Positions 1-9,693 of a DNA stretch of 64,000 nucleotides are shown piece by piece. Source of the DNA: Chroococcus sp. FPU101 (GTDB lineage Bacteria; Cyanobacteriota; Cyanobacteriia; Cyanobacteriales; Microcystaceae); contig NZ_BLJI01000015.1 in the NCBI RefSeq assembly GCF_017312365.1, positions 1 through 64,000 on the forward strand, written 5' to 3'. The position numbers were made by a program, and so were the translations under genes. The notes beneath the pieces are model-generated. The model was not told the origin of the DNA and made no database searches. It worked only from the letters and a program-made list of their open reading frames with translations. Numbering within the stretch: the first letter of the stretch is position 1; each line of letters opens with the position of its first letter.

Positions 1-410
1 TTCAATAATTGGTATAAGATGAGTTGCGATCTTTGTTGCAAGTTCGGTTGGCACAGATGACTCAAGAGGTGATTGCTTCCCTTGTTGGATGGCAGTACAT
101 TCTGGAGGCTTTATCTGTAGCCAACATTTAATGAATTGGTATTACATCCTGATAGGTAATGACTAAAGCAAGTCTCCTAAAACTTCTTTTAAGATAGAAA
201 TTGTATAACTATAACTAATAATAAACTTGCTCACTCGACTGGTAGACTACATAGTTGAGAAAAAATTTTTGAGCTAAAATTCAAATTTTTTGTACCTCGC
301 TTGCGATGGCTTGCTTAGATCAAACGAAAGACTGAAGACTGTTTTTTATCTTGATTGAAGAAGCTATAATAATCGGTTACAGTAGCGATCAGTTTTCCGA
401 TCCACGTTGA
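1..410. other. Intergenic region, no supported gene
   Basis: I see no convincing gene, RNA or repeat in this stretch. A short plus-strand frame ending at about position 129 has a plausible amphipathic composition and could be the tail of a lost gene, but it has no start and no family I recognise. The 60 bases before the next start codon are AT-rich and could hold its promoter. Confidence 0.4.
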
Positions 411-730
411 ATGATCAGAACAATTGAAATTCTTCCAGAAATTACAAATGAGCGAACGATTTATCGGGCGATTTGTGGTTCGGTTCAAACTACAGGTTTA
501 ACGCCAGGTCAAGCATTAGATTCAACGCTACAAAAACTCTCCGCTTCTGAGGATACGATCGTCATCCTACAACGCTTTAGCTCTGATGACCTGTTTACCG
601 AAAGATAGCAAACAAGATTACAGGATTGATCAGCCAATGTCAAGAATCTGTCGCTACCGATAATGTACTGTCTCCTCAACGGGAACAAGAGTTAGAAAAC
701 TTAATTGAAGCGGAATGGGAAGCGGTCTGA
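411..730 (+). pseudogene. Broken small cyanobacterial protein gene (stop codon plus frameshift)
   Basis: The first 65 codons read MIRTIEIL...DLFTER and then meet TAG at 606-608. The same frame continues QTRLQD until TGA at 627-629. Shifting one base at about 624-626 restores an open frame, LISQCQE...NLIEAEWEAV, ending with TGA at 728-730. Joined, these pieces resemble a cyanobacterial small protein of unknown function that has a hydrophobic N-terminal half, an aromatic-T-x-x-QQxRL segment and a glutamate-rich ELE-x-LVEAE helix. The simplest history is a CAG to TAG change plus loss of one T from a GATTTG run. The family comparison is from memory. Its 3' end meets the 3' end of the broken recombinase, so it may mark an island junction. 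Confidence 0.55.
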
Positions 731-1862
731 GATTTGTAAAATTAGTAGCACCATAATGTTTATCGATCATTTTAGCGGATGTTCCTGTCCATCGTCTGAT
801 CGCTGTACTATTAATGTTTGCTTCTACGCACAAAGTGATAAAAGTATGTCGCGTCTGATAGCTTTTTCGATAAGGAACGCCGCATTTAGCTCAAATTGTT
901 TTCCAAGCGCGGGTAGAAAAGTTGTGATGATCGATTAATTTCCCTTTAGGACTGACAAAAACGAATGATTCAGGATTTACGATTTCTGGTCGAATATCCT
1001 TCAAAAAAGTTTGCAATTCTGAATTTATGGGAAAATCTCTTTTTTTCTGAGTTTTCAGCCCTTCTTTTACCACCAATCCATCTTCAGAGATGACAGCCGA
1101 TTCTCGAAATTGAATGACACTATCTCTAATATGTTTCCATTTTAAAGCGATAGCCTCAGATGGCCTACACCCTGTAAAGAATAAAAAGCGGACATAGTTG
1201 GTGTAATGCTTGTAATAGCGATCATTGGCAAAAGTGTTAATAATTAAATCTCGTTCTTCTTTACTAAAAGGATTAATGTCTAACTCCTCAGAGGAACTTT
1301 GTGAGGTTTGAAATTTCATTGATGCAAAAGGATTCACATCGATTAGTTTTCTTTCTACTGCCCAGTTGCAGCAAGCCTTAATCTGGGTCAAACAACGTTT
1401 AGCGGCATTATGGGTTAAATTATTCAATAACCAATCTTGAATAGCTGATGCCTCGTTTAGTGAGCGTGTTGGTAATTTAGCAATATGATTACGGTGTTTG
1501 ATAAAGTCTTTGGCAAAAGTACTGGGGCTGATCTGAGGTTTTTTAAATTCACTGTACTTACTCCATAGTTCATCTAAGTCAGGTTTCTGTTTCTGAATTG
1601 GTGTAATTGGTGTAATGGTACTCAGACTAGCTTTTGGTTTATATTTCTGTAGAGTTTCGTCAAAGCGTTCGTAAAGAATATCTTTCTCAATCTCTGATGC
1701 TTTTAGTTCTGCGAGTTTTCGATTCGTAGAAGTATTTGCCAATCCTAATGAGAGGTAATGACGTTTTCCACCATAGCTAAATCGTAACTGTAAGCGATCA
1801 TTAGAGCTAATAACAGATACCGAACCTTTGGTTAACCGACCTGTGGGAGTTGTAGAGAGCAT
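654..1862 (-). pseudogene. Tyrosine recombinase/phage-type integrase broken by one TGA codon
   Basis: The open part (891-1862, 323 codons) has an N-terminal Arm/SAM-like region and the start of the catalytic domain, with the box I arginine in TGCRPSEA. It stops at TGA (891-893) just after STRAWKTI. The same frame then continues with AKCGVPYRKSYQTRHTFITL, RRWTGTSAKMID and KHYGATNF, which are box II (RHTF) and the nucleophile tyrosine (KHY). A single nonsense codon therefore removes the catalytic tyrosine from the product. The frame stays open to 654, but the last 25 or so codons are antisense to the neighbouring pseudogene, so the native 3' end is probably lost. The gene starts 175 bases downstream of tRNA-Phe and in the same direction, the usual position of an integrase that used the tRNA 3' end as attachment site. 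The protein as encoded should be inactive. Confidence 0.8.
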
Positions 1863-2037
1863 GAGAGTTGATGGTGTAATGACTCCTCTAGTTTAGATTT
1901 TTTACACCATCTTTACACCACTTTTTTGTCTAAACACCTCTAAAAATATCCAAAGTTTGAGACATAGGAGTAAGAATTAAACCTGTAGCAATGCCTTGAA
2001 AAGCTTTCTAGGACTTAAAAGTGTTGATGATTGAAGA

Positions 2038-2110
<73 letters not shown>

Positions 2111-2173
2111 GAGAATTTATTTTTCACGTTTTACCACCATAGCAAAAAAAAATAAATAATACAAGCCCTATTT

Positions 2174-3415
2174 TTAAAATAATTTTTCGAGGACTAAACG
2201 AGCGATCCGTAAAGCGGCCCCTGGTTTTCCCATGCGACGCTTACCTACGATGTCGATTTCTTGCCAACGATCAGGATCATTTAAAATGGCTTTTAGGGTT
2301 TGCCCGGCTTGTTGAGGTTGCGGGACTAAAATCACAGAACAACCGAGTAAACGGGTTTGATTTTGGGCGAATTGCAGGGTAAATTGTGGCCCCTCACCAG
2401 GTATAGTCATGGCAGGTTTACCCAGTCCAACAAACTGTTCTGTAGCGGTTCCAGCCATAGCGATCGCTATATTAGCCACACTCAAACACTTCGAGTAAGC
2501 ATTTTGTGAGAGGATCAAATTGATCTTATGATTGTATTTAAAGGCTAAAGCTTGAGGATCATCGAGAGCAATGGGGAACATATCTAACGGTTTTGGGTGC
2601 CAGTGATGGGCTAGAAGTGGAACTTGAAACGAATCAATAGATAAGGATGGAGCGATCGCAGCTAAAAAAGTAATACGATAACTTTTGAGTGCTAAAATAA
2701 CTCCTTCAAGAGATTGTAAAATAATTTGCCAGTTACGATAAGCTTCGGGCGCACGAGAACCGGGTAATAAAACAACGGTGAGAGATTCCTTGTTTAGATT
2801 CGTCGTCAAACTCGCGTTATTGTCTAATCCATCCATCATCGGATTACCCACATCATAAACGGGAATTGACCACTGTTGTAAGATCTTAGAAGTTAGGGTA
2901 TCTCTAGGAAAAACTGCTTTACAGCGAGAACGACTCATCAACCATCGTTCCCAAGGAAAATAATAAGATCCGAAACGACGTTCTAAACTCGATGCTTGAG
3001 GTAACCATCCTTGTTCATCACGCAAGTAATATTCAGATTTAGCGGTTCCAACAAAGGCATAATCAGTATGACTTAACCAAGCTAACAAAACGGGTAAAAT
3101 ATCGCCAACTGCTAGAATTTTTCCGCCTTCATTCCCCCAGCGACGGACTGTTTGATGTTGTGCTAAAGTCAGTTTCAGTAAACCTTTTTGGACATCTCCT
3201 AATAATTGTCGTCCATCCATGTAAATAAATCCACCCGATGGCATGGGTTTAACAGGGCCGATGATAGGAATTTTTCGAGAATGATAAGCTTTTCCTGTAC
3301 CGACTAGGGGTAAAGCGGCTAATTGAAGCTCATTTGACAATAATTGTAATTGTTCGGCAATACGGGCGGCAATGATATCCTCACCGTGACCATTGCTCAA
3401 AATCAATAATTTCAT
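2174..3415 (-). CDS. Lipid-A-disaccharide synthase-related protein (LpxB-like glycosyltransferase fold)
   Basis: This 413-residue protein matches the cyanobacterial family annotated as lipid-A-disaccharide synthase-related (TIGR03492 type). It begins MKLLILSNGHGEDIIAARIA, a GT-B N-terminal strand and loop. The sugar-nucleotide side has the LLPGSRAPEAYRNW motif (about residue 215) and AMAGTATEQFVGLGKPAMTIPG (about 320), equivalent to the acceptor and donor loops of LpxB/MurG-like enzymes. There is no signal peptide, so it is probably cytoplasmic or membrane-peripheral. Its substrate is not established: many cyanobacteria have it alongside a normal LpxB. It stands alone, separated by 303 bases from the holA operon upstream. 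Confidence is high for the family and low for the reaction. Confidence 0.85.
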   Translation of the reverse strand: MKLLILSNGHGEDIIAARIAEQLQLLSNELQLAALPLVGTGKAYHSRKIPIIGPVKPMPSGGFIYMDGRQLLGDVQKGLLKLTLAQHQTVRRWGNEGGKILAVGDILPVLLAWLSHTDYAFVGTAKSEYYLRDEQGWLPQASSLERRFGSYYFPWERWLMSRSRCKAVFPRDTLTSKILQQWSIPVYDVGNPMMDGLDNNASLTTNLNKESLTVVLLPGSRAPEAYRNWQIILQSLEGVILALKSYRITFLAAIAPSLSIDSFQVPLLAHHWHPKPLDMFPIALDDPQALAFKYNHKINLILSQNAYSKCLSVANIAIAMAGTATEQFVGLGKPAMTIPGEGPQFTLQFAQNQTRLLGCSVILVPQPQQAGQTLKAILNDPDRWQEIDIVGKRRMGKPGAALRIARLVLEKLF

Positions 3416-3718
3416 CGCTCTATAGGGAACTTGGAATAAGGCTATTTTAAAGAAAAACTTATTAATCTAACAGCTTTCTTTGCTTAAGATCCTAAACTTC
3501 GGTTGTACTGCTCTAAAATTTTTACGAGAATGATGGATGGTTAGGGAACAATCAAAAAAACAGTTAGCCATCCTAGCAGAAGATAGACTGGTCTAACAGT
3601 GGAGTCTCAAACAAATTTGTTTGATCCTGTAATTCGTTTGCCTTTCAAACTATTGCAGTGAAAACAGAGCAACCCCTGTAAGCTAAGTCTATCGACAAAA
3701 AAGCTAACTGTCTTTTTT
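3416..3718. other. Intergenic region with two inverted repeats
   Basis: No gene is visible here. The region contains a perfect 18-base palindrome TCAAACAAATTTGTTTGA at 3607-3624. It also has an imperfect hairpin in which GGATGGTTA (near 3533) pairs with TAGCCATCC (near 3566) around an A-rich loop. Just beyond the holA stop, the minus strand reads through an A/T-rich run that might aid termination. Possible roles are a holA terminator region or promoter elements for the gene ending at 2174. None is proven. Confidence 0.4.
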
Positions 3719-4705
3719 TTAGTTTTTTTTAAAAAGATGACACAGTTCAATGACGAAGGTTTGTAAGGTAGCTAAAGGTTCGGCACCTCGTTTTAAGTTC
3801 AGTTCTAGTGTTAATAATACTGATAAACTGTCTAATAATTTTTGACATGAGATCGCTTGTACTTCTTTTTTGAGAAAATAGATTCGTTTTGGGTTATTAA
3901 TTTCGGCTGTTTTTGCAATGACGGTATCATCTTTTTCATCTGCTTCTATCATCAGCTTAATAATTGTCCAAGTCCGAAACTGTCCTACTAATGTCGCTAC
4001 AATTCTTAATGGTGCTTCGTTACAGTTAATTAAGTCAGAAACTAATAAGAGTGCTTTTCCTGCGTCTCCTTGGCGAATGGTCGTCGCTAATTGTAAACTA
4101 CTCTGGGTTGCGATATTGATTAGAGAAATAAGTTCATTTTTCTTGAGTGGTTTAGAAAAAGACTGACTATAGAGTGATAGCTTTTCTAATTCTTGATAAA
4201 TTTGTCGAGTATTATTACCAATGGCTTCGGCTAAAAATTGAAAGGCATCAGGGGTTAATTTTACACCCACCTCTTGAGCGATTTTTTGGATTTGTTGATT
4301 AATTTCTTCGACTTGCCAAGGTGGAATTAAAGAAAATTCACGAACTTCTGCATAGTCTTGTACCAGTTTAGTCGATTTAATCCGTCCATCAGGTTTTTTA
4401 CTGGTGGTAAACAGTAAATGTGATGTTACAGGAAGATTGACTAAAGTTCTTTGTAATTCTTTTAATAAATCTTCTGAGCAATTTTGAAAAATCGTTGTTT
4501 CCACTAACCAAATTAAACGCTCACCCATCCCAAAAACAGGTGTCATCGCTTGATTGAGTGCTTGGAATAAACTATCTGTTTGATGTCCAGAAATTTGATC
4601 GTAATTAAATTGTATCCAATTGGGATCGAGAACTTTTAAGCGCAGTTGTTGTACAGCTTTATTTAAACTAAAGTCATCTTCGCCCCAATATAAATAAATC
4701 GGCAT
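3719..4705 (-). CDS. holA: DNA polymerase III subunit delta
   Basis: The 328-residue protein begins MPIYLYWGEDDFSLNKAV, the typical start of the clamp-loader delta subunit. It continues with a degenerate AAA+ fold, including LLFTTSKKPDGRIKSTKLV and a central NNTRQIYQELEKLSLY helix, and the C-terminal collar region APLRIVATLVGQFRTWTIIKLM. Delta opens the sliding clamp and needs no Walker A motif; none is present here. Its start lies 4 bases after the stop of the upstream kinase/receiver gene, so it is probably the last gene of a three-gene operon with two sensor kinases. That context is unusual for a replication gene, but the family call is secure. Confidence 0.93.
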   Translation of the reverse strand: MPIYLYWGEDDFSLNKAVQQLRLKVLDPNWIQFNYDQISGHQTDSLFQALNQAMTPVFGMGERLIWLVETTIFQNCSEDLLKELQRTLVNLPVTSHLLFTTSKKPDGRIKSTKLVQDYAEVREFSLIPPWQVEEINQQIQKIAQEVGVKLTPDAFQFLAEAIGNNTRQIYQELEKLSLYSQSFSKPLKKNELISLINIATQSSLQLATTIRQGDAGKALLLVSDLINCNEAPLRIVATLVGQFRTWTIIKLMIEADEKDDTVIAKTAEINNPKRIYFLKKEVQAISCQKLLDSLSVLLTLELNLKRGAEPLATLQTFVIELCHLFKKN

Positions 4706-4709
4706 TTTT

Positions 4710-5834
4710 TTAATTAGCTACAGGTAAAGTAAACCAAAATTGTGTCCCTTGTTGCGGTTGTGTAATTACTTCAATTGTACCGCCATGAGCTTTAATAATT
4801 TGATGGCATAAATATAAACCTAAACCTAAACTTAAGTTACCTTGTGTACCTTCTCCTCGATTATAGGGAGTAAATAAAGTTTTTGCTTGTTCGACGGTCA
4901 TTCCTACACCATTATCGGAGACTATACAGCATATCATTTGAGGGGTATCTATTAAATTATTTTGAATTATTTCAGCGTTAAATGTAATTTCTAAGTTTGA
5001 TAAATTATATTTGAGTGCATTGGCTAATAAATTTTCATAAACTCGCCAAATTTGAGATAAATCAGCTTGAACTAAAGGTAAATCTGGAGGAATATTGTTA
5101 ATTAATGTTGCTTGTTTTTCTTGAAGCCTTGGCAACCAAACTATACTAATTTCTTGCGCTAGTAAATAGAGATTTAAAGCTTGACATTGGAGGGTAATTC
5201 CCCAGATTTCATGTTGTTGAGTTTCAACTAATGAGTTAATTAATTGTATTTGACGATCGCAACTATTTTCCATACGTTCTACTACCGAACGTAAAATTGA
5301 GATTGTTAATGATTGATCTTGTTGTAAAATATTCTTAAAAATCATCGATAGTCCAATAACAGGATTGCGTAAATCATGGGAAACTGCATGGAGATAAAAT
5401 TTTAAACGTTCTTCTGTTTTTTGTCGTTGCTTGATTTCAGCTTCGAGTTGTTTTTGTTGTGATCTAATCGTTAGTTGATTTTCTACTCTGGCGATGACTT
5501 CTTCTTTTTGAAAAGGTTTAGTAATATAATCTAATCCCCCAAGTTGAAAAGCTTTTACTTTATCTATAACATCATCCAATGCACTAACAAAAATAATGGG
5601 AATATTTTGAGTTTCGAGATCAACTTTGAGGATTTTACAGACTTCATAACCATTGATTTCAGGCATATTAATATCTAATAAAATTAAATCTGGTGGTTTA
5701 AATTTTATAGTATCAATTGCCATTTTGCCGTTAATCGCTTTTCTAACTTTGTAGCCTTTTTCTGTGAGAATAGCTGATAAAATTCTAATATTATCAGCTT
5801 GATCATCGACAATTAAAAGACTTTCCTTTAACAT
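4710..5834 (-). CDS. Receiver domain-histidine kinase hybrid
   Basis: This 374-residue protein has an N-terminal receiver domain (residues 1-120) with the acidic pair D10-D11, phospho-acceptor D54 in LLDINMPEINGYE and K106 in YITKPF. A short coiled coil (120-145) leads to a HisKA helix with H153 in HAVSHDLRNPV. The HATPase domain (about 255-370) shows the N-box ENLLANALKYN, G1 VSDNGVGM and G2 GLGLYLCHQI. There are no membrane segments. Receiver-first kinases of this kind are common in cyanobacteria and often take phosphate from an upstream hybrid kinase. The neighbour ending 5 bases upstream is such a kinase, so they probably form one relay. The signal is unknown. Confidence 0.88.
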   Translation of the reverse strand: MLKESLLIVDDQADNIRILSAILTEKGYKVRKAINGKMAIDTIKFKPPDLILLDINMPEINGYEVCKILKVDLETQNIPIIFVSALDDVIDKVKAFQLGGLDYITKPFQKEEVIARVENQLTIRSQQKQLEAEIKQRQKTEERLKFYLHAVSHDLRNPVIGLSMIFKNILQQDQSLTISILRSVVERMENSCDRQIQLINSLVETQQHEIWGITLQCQALNLYLLAQEISIVWLPRLQEKQATLINNIPPDLPLVQADLSQIWRVYENLLANALKYNLSNLEITFNAEIIQNNLIDTPQMICCIVSDNGVGMTVEQAKTLFTPYNRGEGTQGNLSLGLGLYLCHQIIKAHGGTIEVITQPQQGTQFWFTLPVAN

Positions 5835-5839
5835 AAATT

Positions 5840-8248
5840 TTATTTTTTTGCAACTAATTCAAGGATTAAATCAAAGCGAAAATTATCAGCTAGTTCTTGT
5901 AGATAATTTGATAGATCTGTAGAATCTAAAGGGATTTGCGGGAGCAGTTGCAAAATACTATCATCACTACATTCTTGAGTAGCTATCTTAACTTTATTTT
6001 GCCATTCATCAGGCATTAATTTAAGTTGAGATAAGACTTTGTCTTGTTGAACTACAGTAAAATTTTGTTGTTTTTGGTTCTCATAAATATACTCTACTTT
6101 TAAATATTGAGCGATTTTTTGTAACAGTACATCTTCTTGAAATGGTTTAAGCATAAAATCATCATACTCAATCGCTAAAAATTGCTTCATATCCTCTTGA
6201 AAAATATTAGCCGTTAAAGCAATAATAAAAGTTATTTGACTATGGTCAAAATTTCTAATCTGCTGAATTGCTTCATAACCATTCATAATCGGCATTTTTA
6301 AATCCATAAAAATTAAATGAGGTTTCCAACTTTTCCAGAGCGCGATCGCTTCTTTCCCATTAGTTGCTTGTTCAACTAAAAAGCCAACTGAACTTAATAA
6401 TTTAACCAACAAAAGACGACTTTCTAAGACATCATCGACGACCAAAATACGATAGATGGGTTGATTGGGTGCTAAACGAATAATTCTACTCGATAAATTG
6501 TGATGAGCGATTTGTTTTGGTTGAACAACTTTAGCAACAATATCAAATCTAAATAAACTGCCTTCTCCTAAACTACTTTGAACTTTAATTTGTCCTCCCA
6601 TCAATTGAACAAATTTTTGGCTAATAGATAAACCTAAACCTGTTCCTTCTTGAGAGTTTAAACCCGCTAAGGTTTGAGTAAATGGCTCAAATAATTGGTC
6701 TTTTTCACTTAAATCAATGCCAATCCCTGTATCTTCTATTTCAAAAGATAAAATAATTTCTTGATATTTTTTCCTAATCTCTAATTGTTTCACTCGTAGT
6801 GTGACTTTTCCTTTTTCTGTAAATTTAATCGCATTACTCAATAAATTAATAATAATTTGACGCAATTTTCCTTCATCGGTCGAGATATATTGAGGAACAT
6901 CAATCGATTTTTCAAAGATTAACTGTAAATGTTTTGTCTTAGCTTTAAGACTAAACATATCTTGTAAACTTTCTAATAAAGCATATAAATCAAAAATAGT
7001 CGGATGAAAAGTTACGCGACCTGCTTCAATTTTAGACATTTCTAAAATGTCATTAATTAAAACTAATAAATGTTCCCCACTTCGATTAATTATCTTTAAG
7101 TTTTCTCGTTGTTCTTGACTGAGTGATGTGTCTCTATTCATCACCTGAGTAAACCCCAGAATAGCATTTAAAGGCGTTCTTAATTCATGACTCATATTGG
7201 CCAAAAATTTACTTTTAGCTTGATTAGCGAGATCAGCGTTTTCTTTAGCAGTCAATAGTGCCTTTTCTGCTTCTAATCTTGCTTGTGCAATAGCAATAAA
7301 TTCACCTACTAATTTTAGCCAGTTAACATCTTCGGTTGTCCAATATTTAATAGAATTAGCTTCTAAACCCAAATAACCAACAATTTTTTTAGAACTGATC
7401 ATTGGAACAATCAGCAAATGGGGTGTTATACTTTTGCTAAAAAACTCTTTTTCTATAATGGCTTGCTCAGGAAAATCATCGTTACTATTAATGATAATCG
7501 GTTGTCCCTTTAATAACTGATCAGCAAACCAGGGAAATCGATTAACCGTTTGATTTTGATAGTGTTCTAAACTAGATTTTAGCTGCTCATTTCGCGGATT
7601 ACACCATTCATAAAACATACTCCATTCTTCTTGATTGTCGGAATAACGAATGATATAACTTTGCTCACTTTCGGTAAACTTACCAATTTTTTGTAAAATA
7701 AACTGAATCACACTCTCAAAATCTTGATCCAATAATTGTCTTGCAATATCACTGAGTAGATGTTCTCTTTTTGCCAAATTCTGTAGCATTTTTTCACGAT
7801 GCTTTCTTTCAGTAATATCGGTATGAGAACCTGCCATCCGTACTGGTTTTCCATTTTTATCCCAGACGGCTTTACCTCGCGATAAAATCCATTTATAGTC
7901 ACCATTTTTGCAGCGTAGGCGAAATTCTAGACGAAAGGGTGTAACTTTGCGTTCTAAATAAGATTGTAGAAAATGAACTGCATAATTACGATCGTTCTCA
8001 TGGAGTAAATTAACCCACGTTTCGTATTGATTGGTTAAATCCTCCTCAGCATAGCCTAACATTTCTTTCCAGCGCGGCGAAAAAAAGAGTTTATTGTTTT
8101 GCAAATTCCAATCCCAAATCCCATCATTATTAGCATTGAGGATTAAAGAAAAACGTTCTTGACTCTCTTTTAATTCATCTCGAATTTGACTCAGCTTTTT
8201 GAGTTCTGCGGTTAAAACTTCGATATCTGTGCGTTGTGTTGCATCCAT
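5840..8248 (-). CDS. PAS-GAF-histidine kinase-receiver hybrid sensor
   Basis: This is an 802-residue soluble hybrid kinase. After a short coiled coil comes a PAS domain with PAC (about 30-152, including LILNANNDGIWDWN and GSHTDITERK). It is followed by a GAF domain (about 165-330) and a coiled linker. HisKA carries the phospho-histidine in ANMSHELRTPLNAILGF, and the HATPase shows NLLSNAIKFT, DTGIGI and GTGLGLSISQKFV. A C-terminal receiver has the acceptor aspartate in IFMDLKMPIMNGYEA. The last 90 or so residues are a helical tail typical of cyanobacterial hybrids. The GAF domain lacks an obvious chromophore-binding Cys-His pair, so a bilin photosensor is not supported. It is the first gene of an operon with a second kinase and holA. 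Confidence 0.9.
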   Translation of the reverse strand: MDATQRTDIEVLTAELKKLSQIRDELKESQERFSLILNANNDGIWDWNLQNNKLFFSPRWKEMLGYAEEDLTNQYETWVNLLHENDRNYAVHFLQSYLERKVTPFRLEFRLRCKNGDYKWILSRGKAVWDKNGKPVRMAGSHTDITERKHREKMLQNLAKREHLLSDIARQLLDQDFESVIQFILQKIGKFTESEQSYIIRYSDNQEEWSMFYEWCNPRNEQLKSSLEHYQNQTVNRFPWFADQLLKGQPIIINSNDDFPEQAIIEKEFFSKSITPHLLIVPMISSKKIVGYLGLEANSIKYWTTEDVNWLKLVGEFIAIAQARLEAEKALLTAKENADLANQAKSKFLANMSHELRTPLNAILGFTQVMNRDTSLSQEQRENLKIINRSGEHLLVLINDILEMSKIEAGRVTFHPTIFDLYALLESLQDMFSLKAKTKHLQLIFEKSIDVPQYISTDEGKLRQIIINLLSNAIKFTEKGKVTLRVKQLEIRKKYQEIILSFEIEDTGIGIDLSEKDQLFEPFTQTLAGLNSQEGTGLGLSISQKFVQLMGGQIKVQSSLGEGSLFRFDIVAKVVQPKQIAHHNLSSRIIRLAPNQPIYRILVVDDVLESRLLLVKLLSSVGFLVEQATNGKEAIALWKSWKPHLIFMDLKMPIMNGYEAIQQIRNFDHSQITFIIALTANIFQEDMKQFLAIEYDDFMLKPFQEDVLLQKIAQYLKVEYIYENQKQQNFTVVQQDKVLSQLKLMPDEWQNKVKIATQECSDDSILQLLPQIPLDSTDLSNYLQELADNFRFDLILELVAKK

Positions 8249-8284
8249 CGTCAGACATAACTCAGGCTAATTAGTAATTATATT

Positions 8285-9634
8285 TTAAAAGCGATCGCCT
8301 ACTTTAACCACAAAAGCATAATCCCCACAATTCCCCCAACCTGATTCTAAGCGAAATAAACCAATAGAACTTTGTATATGTAATCCAAAACCATAACCGA
8401 TACCCCAACCTGGTTTATCACGAACTACACCAGGGCGACCGATTACACTATACTGTGATCCTAAATCAGTTCCGTAATCTAGAAAAACAATTCCTCTAGT
8501 ATCAATGGTTTGCTTAAAAATATTAAAAGACAAAAACACGGGTGAACGATATTCTACTGTACCTTGAATAAAACTACGACCTGAACTAATTTGACCATCA
8601 CTATAACCTCGAATTGATTCACCTCCTCCTAAACTAAAGGAATCATAGGGAGGAACATCACCTAAATAGGTTCCTGCTTGCACATTGAGAACTAAAGTAT
8701 CTGAAGTTTGACGATTCTTAAAAATATTGAGTGGAATAAATTGGGAAACATTACCCGCAACTCGTGTATAAGCAATACTCCCCTCTCCAATAGGGATCGC
8801 TTGTTCTACTCCGACTCGAATTCTAGTCCCTGAAGTTGGATAGGCTTCATCATTAACAGTAGAATATAAACCAGCAAGATTAAATGTTACTAAATCATCT
8901 TGTCCTTCTCCACTGACGGTCATGCGATTTCCGAATTCATCCCTAGCAAAAACTTGATTAGAAAACATAGCATCATGAATCGAAATGCGTTCATAGTTAA
9001 TCGCCACCGCTAGATTAATATTATCAATGAGTTGAGCATATTCAACACCACCGCCATAACGATGAACCCAAGCATTATCATTATTAGGTAAATCTACATT
9101 CCTTTTACCTTCATCAAAAACAGTAGAACGTCCGCGCTGAGTTTGAATATTAATAGAATAAATCCCTTGTGAACCAATAGGCGCAATGCTATAACTTAGA
9201 TCACCGCCTAATGATCTTGTCTCTCCTCTTCCTTCAAAGACAATTCTTTGATTTTCTGCTAATCGATATCCAATAAAACCAATAATTGGGAATGCACTTT
9301 GATAAGTAGACAAGGACTGTACAACAGGTTCACGTGTTCGTCCTTTGAGTGCGGTATTATCGGGAAGAGTACGACCAAAACCAAATAAAAAATTTCCTGT
9401 TTCCTGATTACCAAATATAGAAAATCTCAGTCTTGTTGGATTAGGAAGAATGATTTCTCGGCGCGTATCTGATGGCTGTTCTGGAATTATTTCAGTTGGT
9501 TGAAGACAATTTGCAGTCGTACAGGTGGGAGATTCTGGTTCTTTTTCTTCGATGGTTTGTCCCTCTGAAGACGCAATTAAAACCAGATTTAGAACTGAGT
9601 AAACATAGAAAAATAGAATTTTTTTGATAAACAT
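8285..9634 (-). CDS. Omp85-superfamily outer-membrane barrel without POTRA domains
   Basis: This 449-residue protein has an N-terminal signal peptide (MFIKKILFFYVYSVLNLVLI) and a roughly 45-residue acidic/proline linker (EEKEPESPTC...). The rest is antiparallel beta-strands. GGGESIRGYSDG (about residue 345) matches the conserved VRGY/F loop of BamA/TamA/FhaC barrels, and the protein ends in an aromatic outer-membrane C-terminus (VVKVGDRF). POTRA domains, normally at least one and three in cyanobacterial Omp85, are absent, so it resembles the barrel-only surface-antigen D15 proteins. Its cargo is unknown. It is separated by 59 bases from the regulator gene upstream and is probably transcribed on its own. 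Confidence 0.82.
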   Translation of the reverse strand: MFIKKILFFYVYSVLNLVLIASSEGQTIEEKEPESPTCTTANCLQPTEIIPEQPSDTRREIILPNPTRLRFSIFGNQETGNFLFGFGRTLPDNTALKGRTREPVVQSLSTYQSAFPIIGFIGYRLAENQRIVFEGRGETRSLGGDLSYSIAPIGSQGIYSINIQTQRGRSTVFDEGKRNVDLPNNDNAWVHRYGGGVEYAQLIDNINLAVAINYERISIHDAMFSNQVFARDEFGNRMTVSGEGQDDLVTFNLAGLYSTVNDEAYPTSGTRIRVGVEQAIPIGEGSIAYTRVAGNVSQFIPLNIFKNRQTSDTLVLNVQAGTYLGDVPPYDSFSLGGGESIRGYSDGQISSGRSFIQGTVEYRSPVFLSFNIFKQTIDTRGIVFLDYGTDLGSQYSVIGRPGVVRDKPGWGIGYGFGLHIQSSIGLFRLESGWGNCGDYAFVVKVGDRF

Positions 9635-9693
9635 TGATATAAAAAATCAATCATTAAACTGTACCCTAATTTAATCATTGATTTTTTTTAAAT

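Noticed and set aside
15-129. C-terminal fragment of a gene at the left edge
   Set aside because: The frame has a plausible composition but no start, no motif and no family I can identify.
654-893. TGA in the integrase as recoding (selenocysteine or Trp)
   Set aside because: Other genes here use TGA as stop, there is no SECIS-like context, and Sec is not expected at this position; simple nonsense mutation is more likely.
891-1862. Integrase as an intact 323-residue gene
   Set aside because: The product lacks box II and the catalytic tyrosine, which are both present in frame after the stop.
5840-8248. Phytochrome-like photoreceptor
   Set aside because: The GAF domain lacks a convincing bilin-binding cysteine-histidine motif, so it was left as a hybrid kinase of unknown input.
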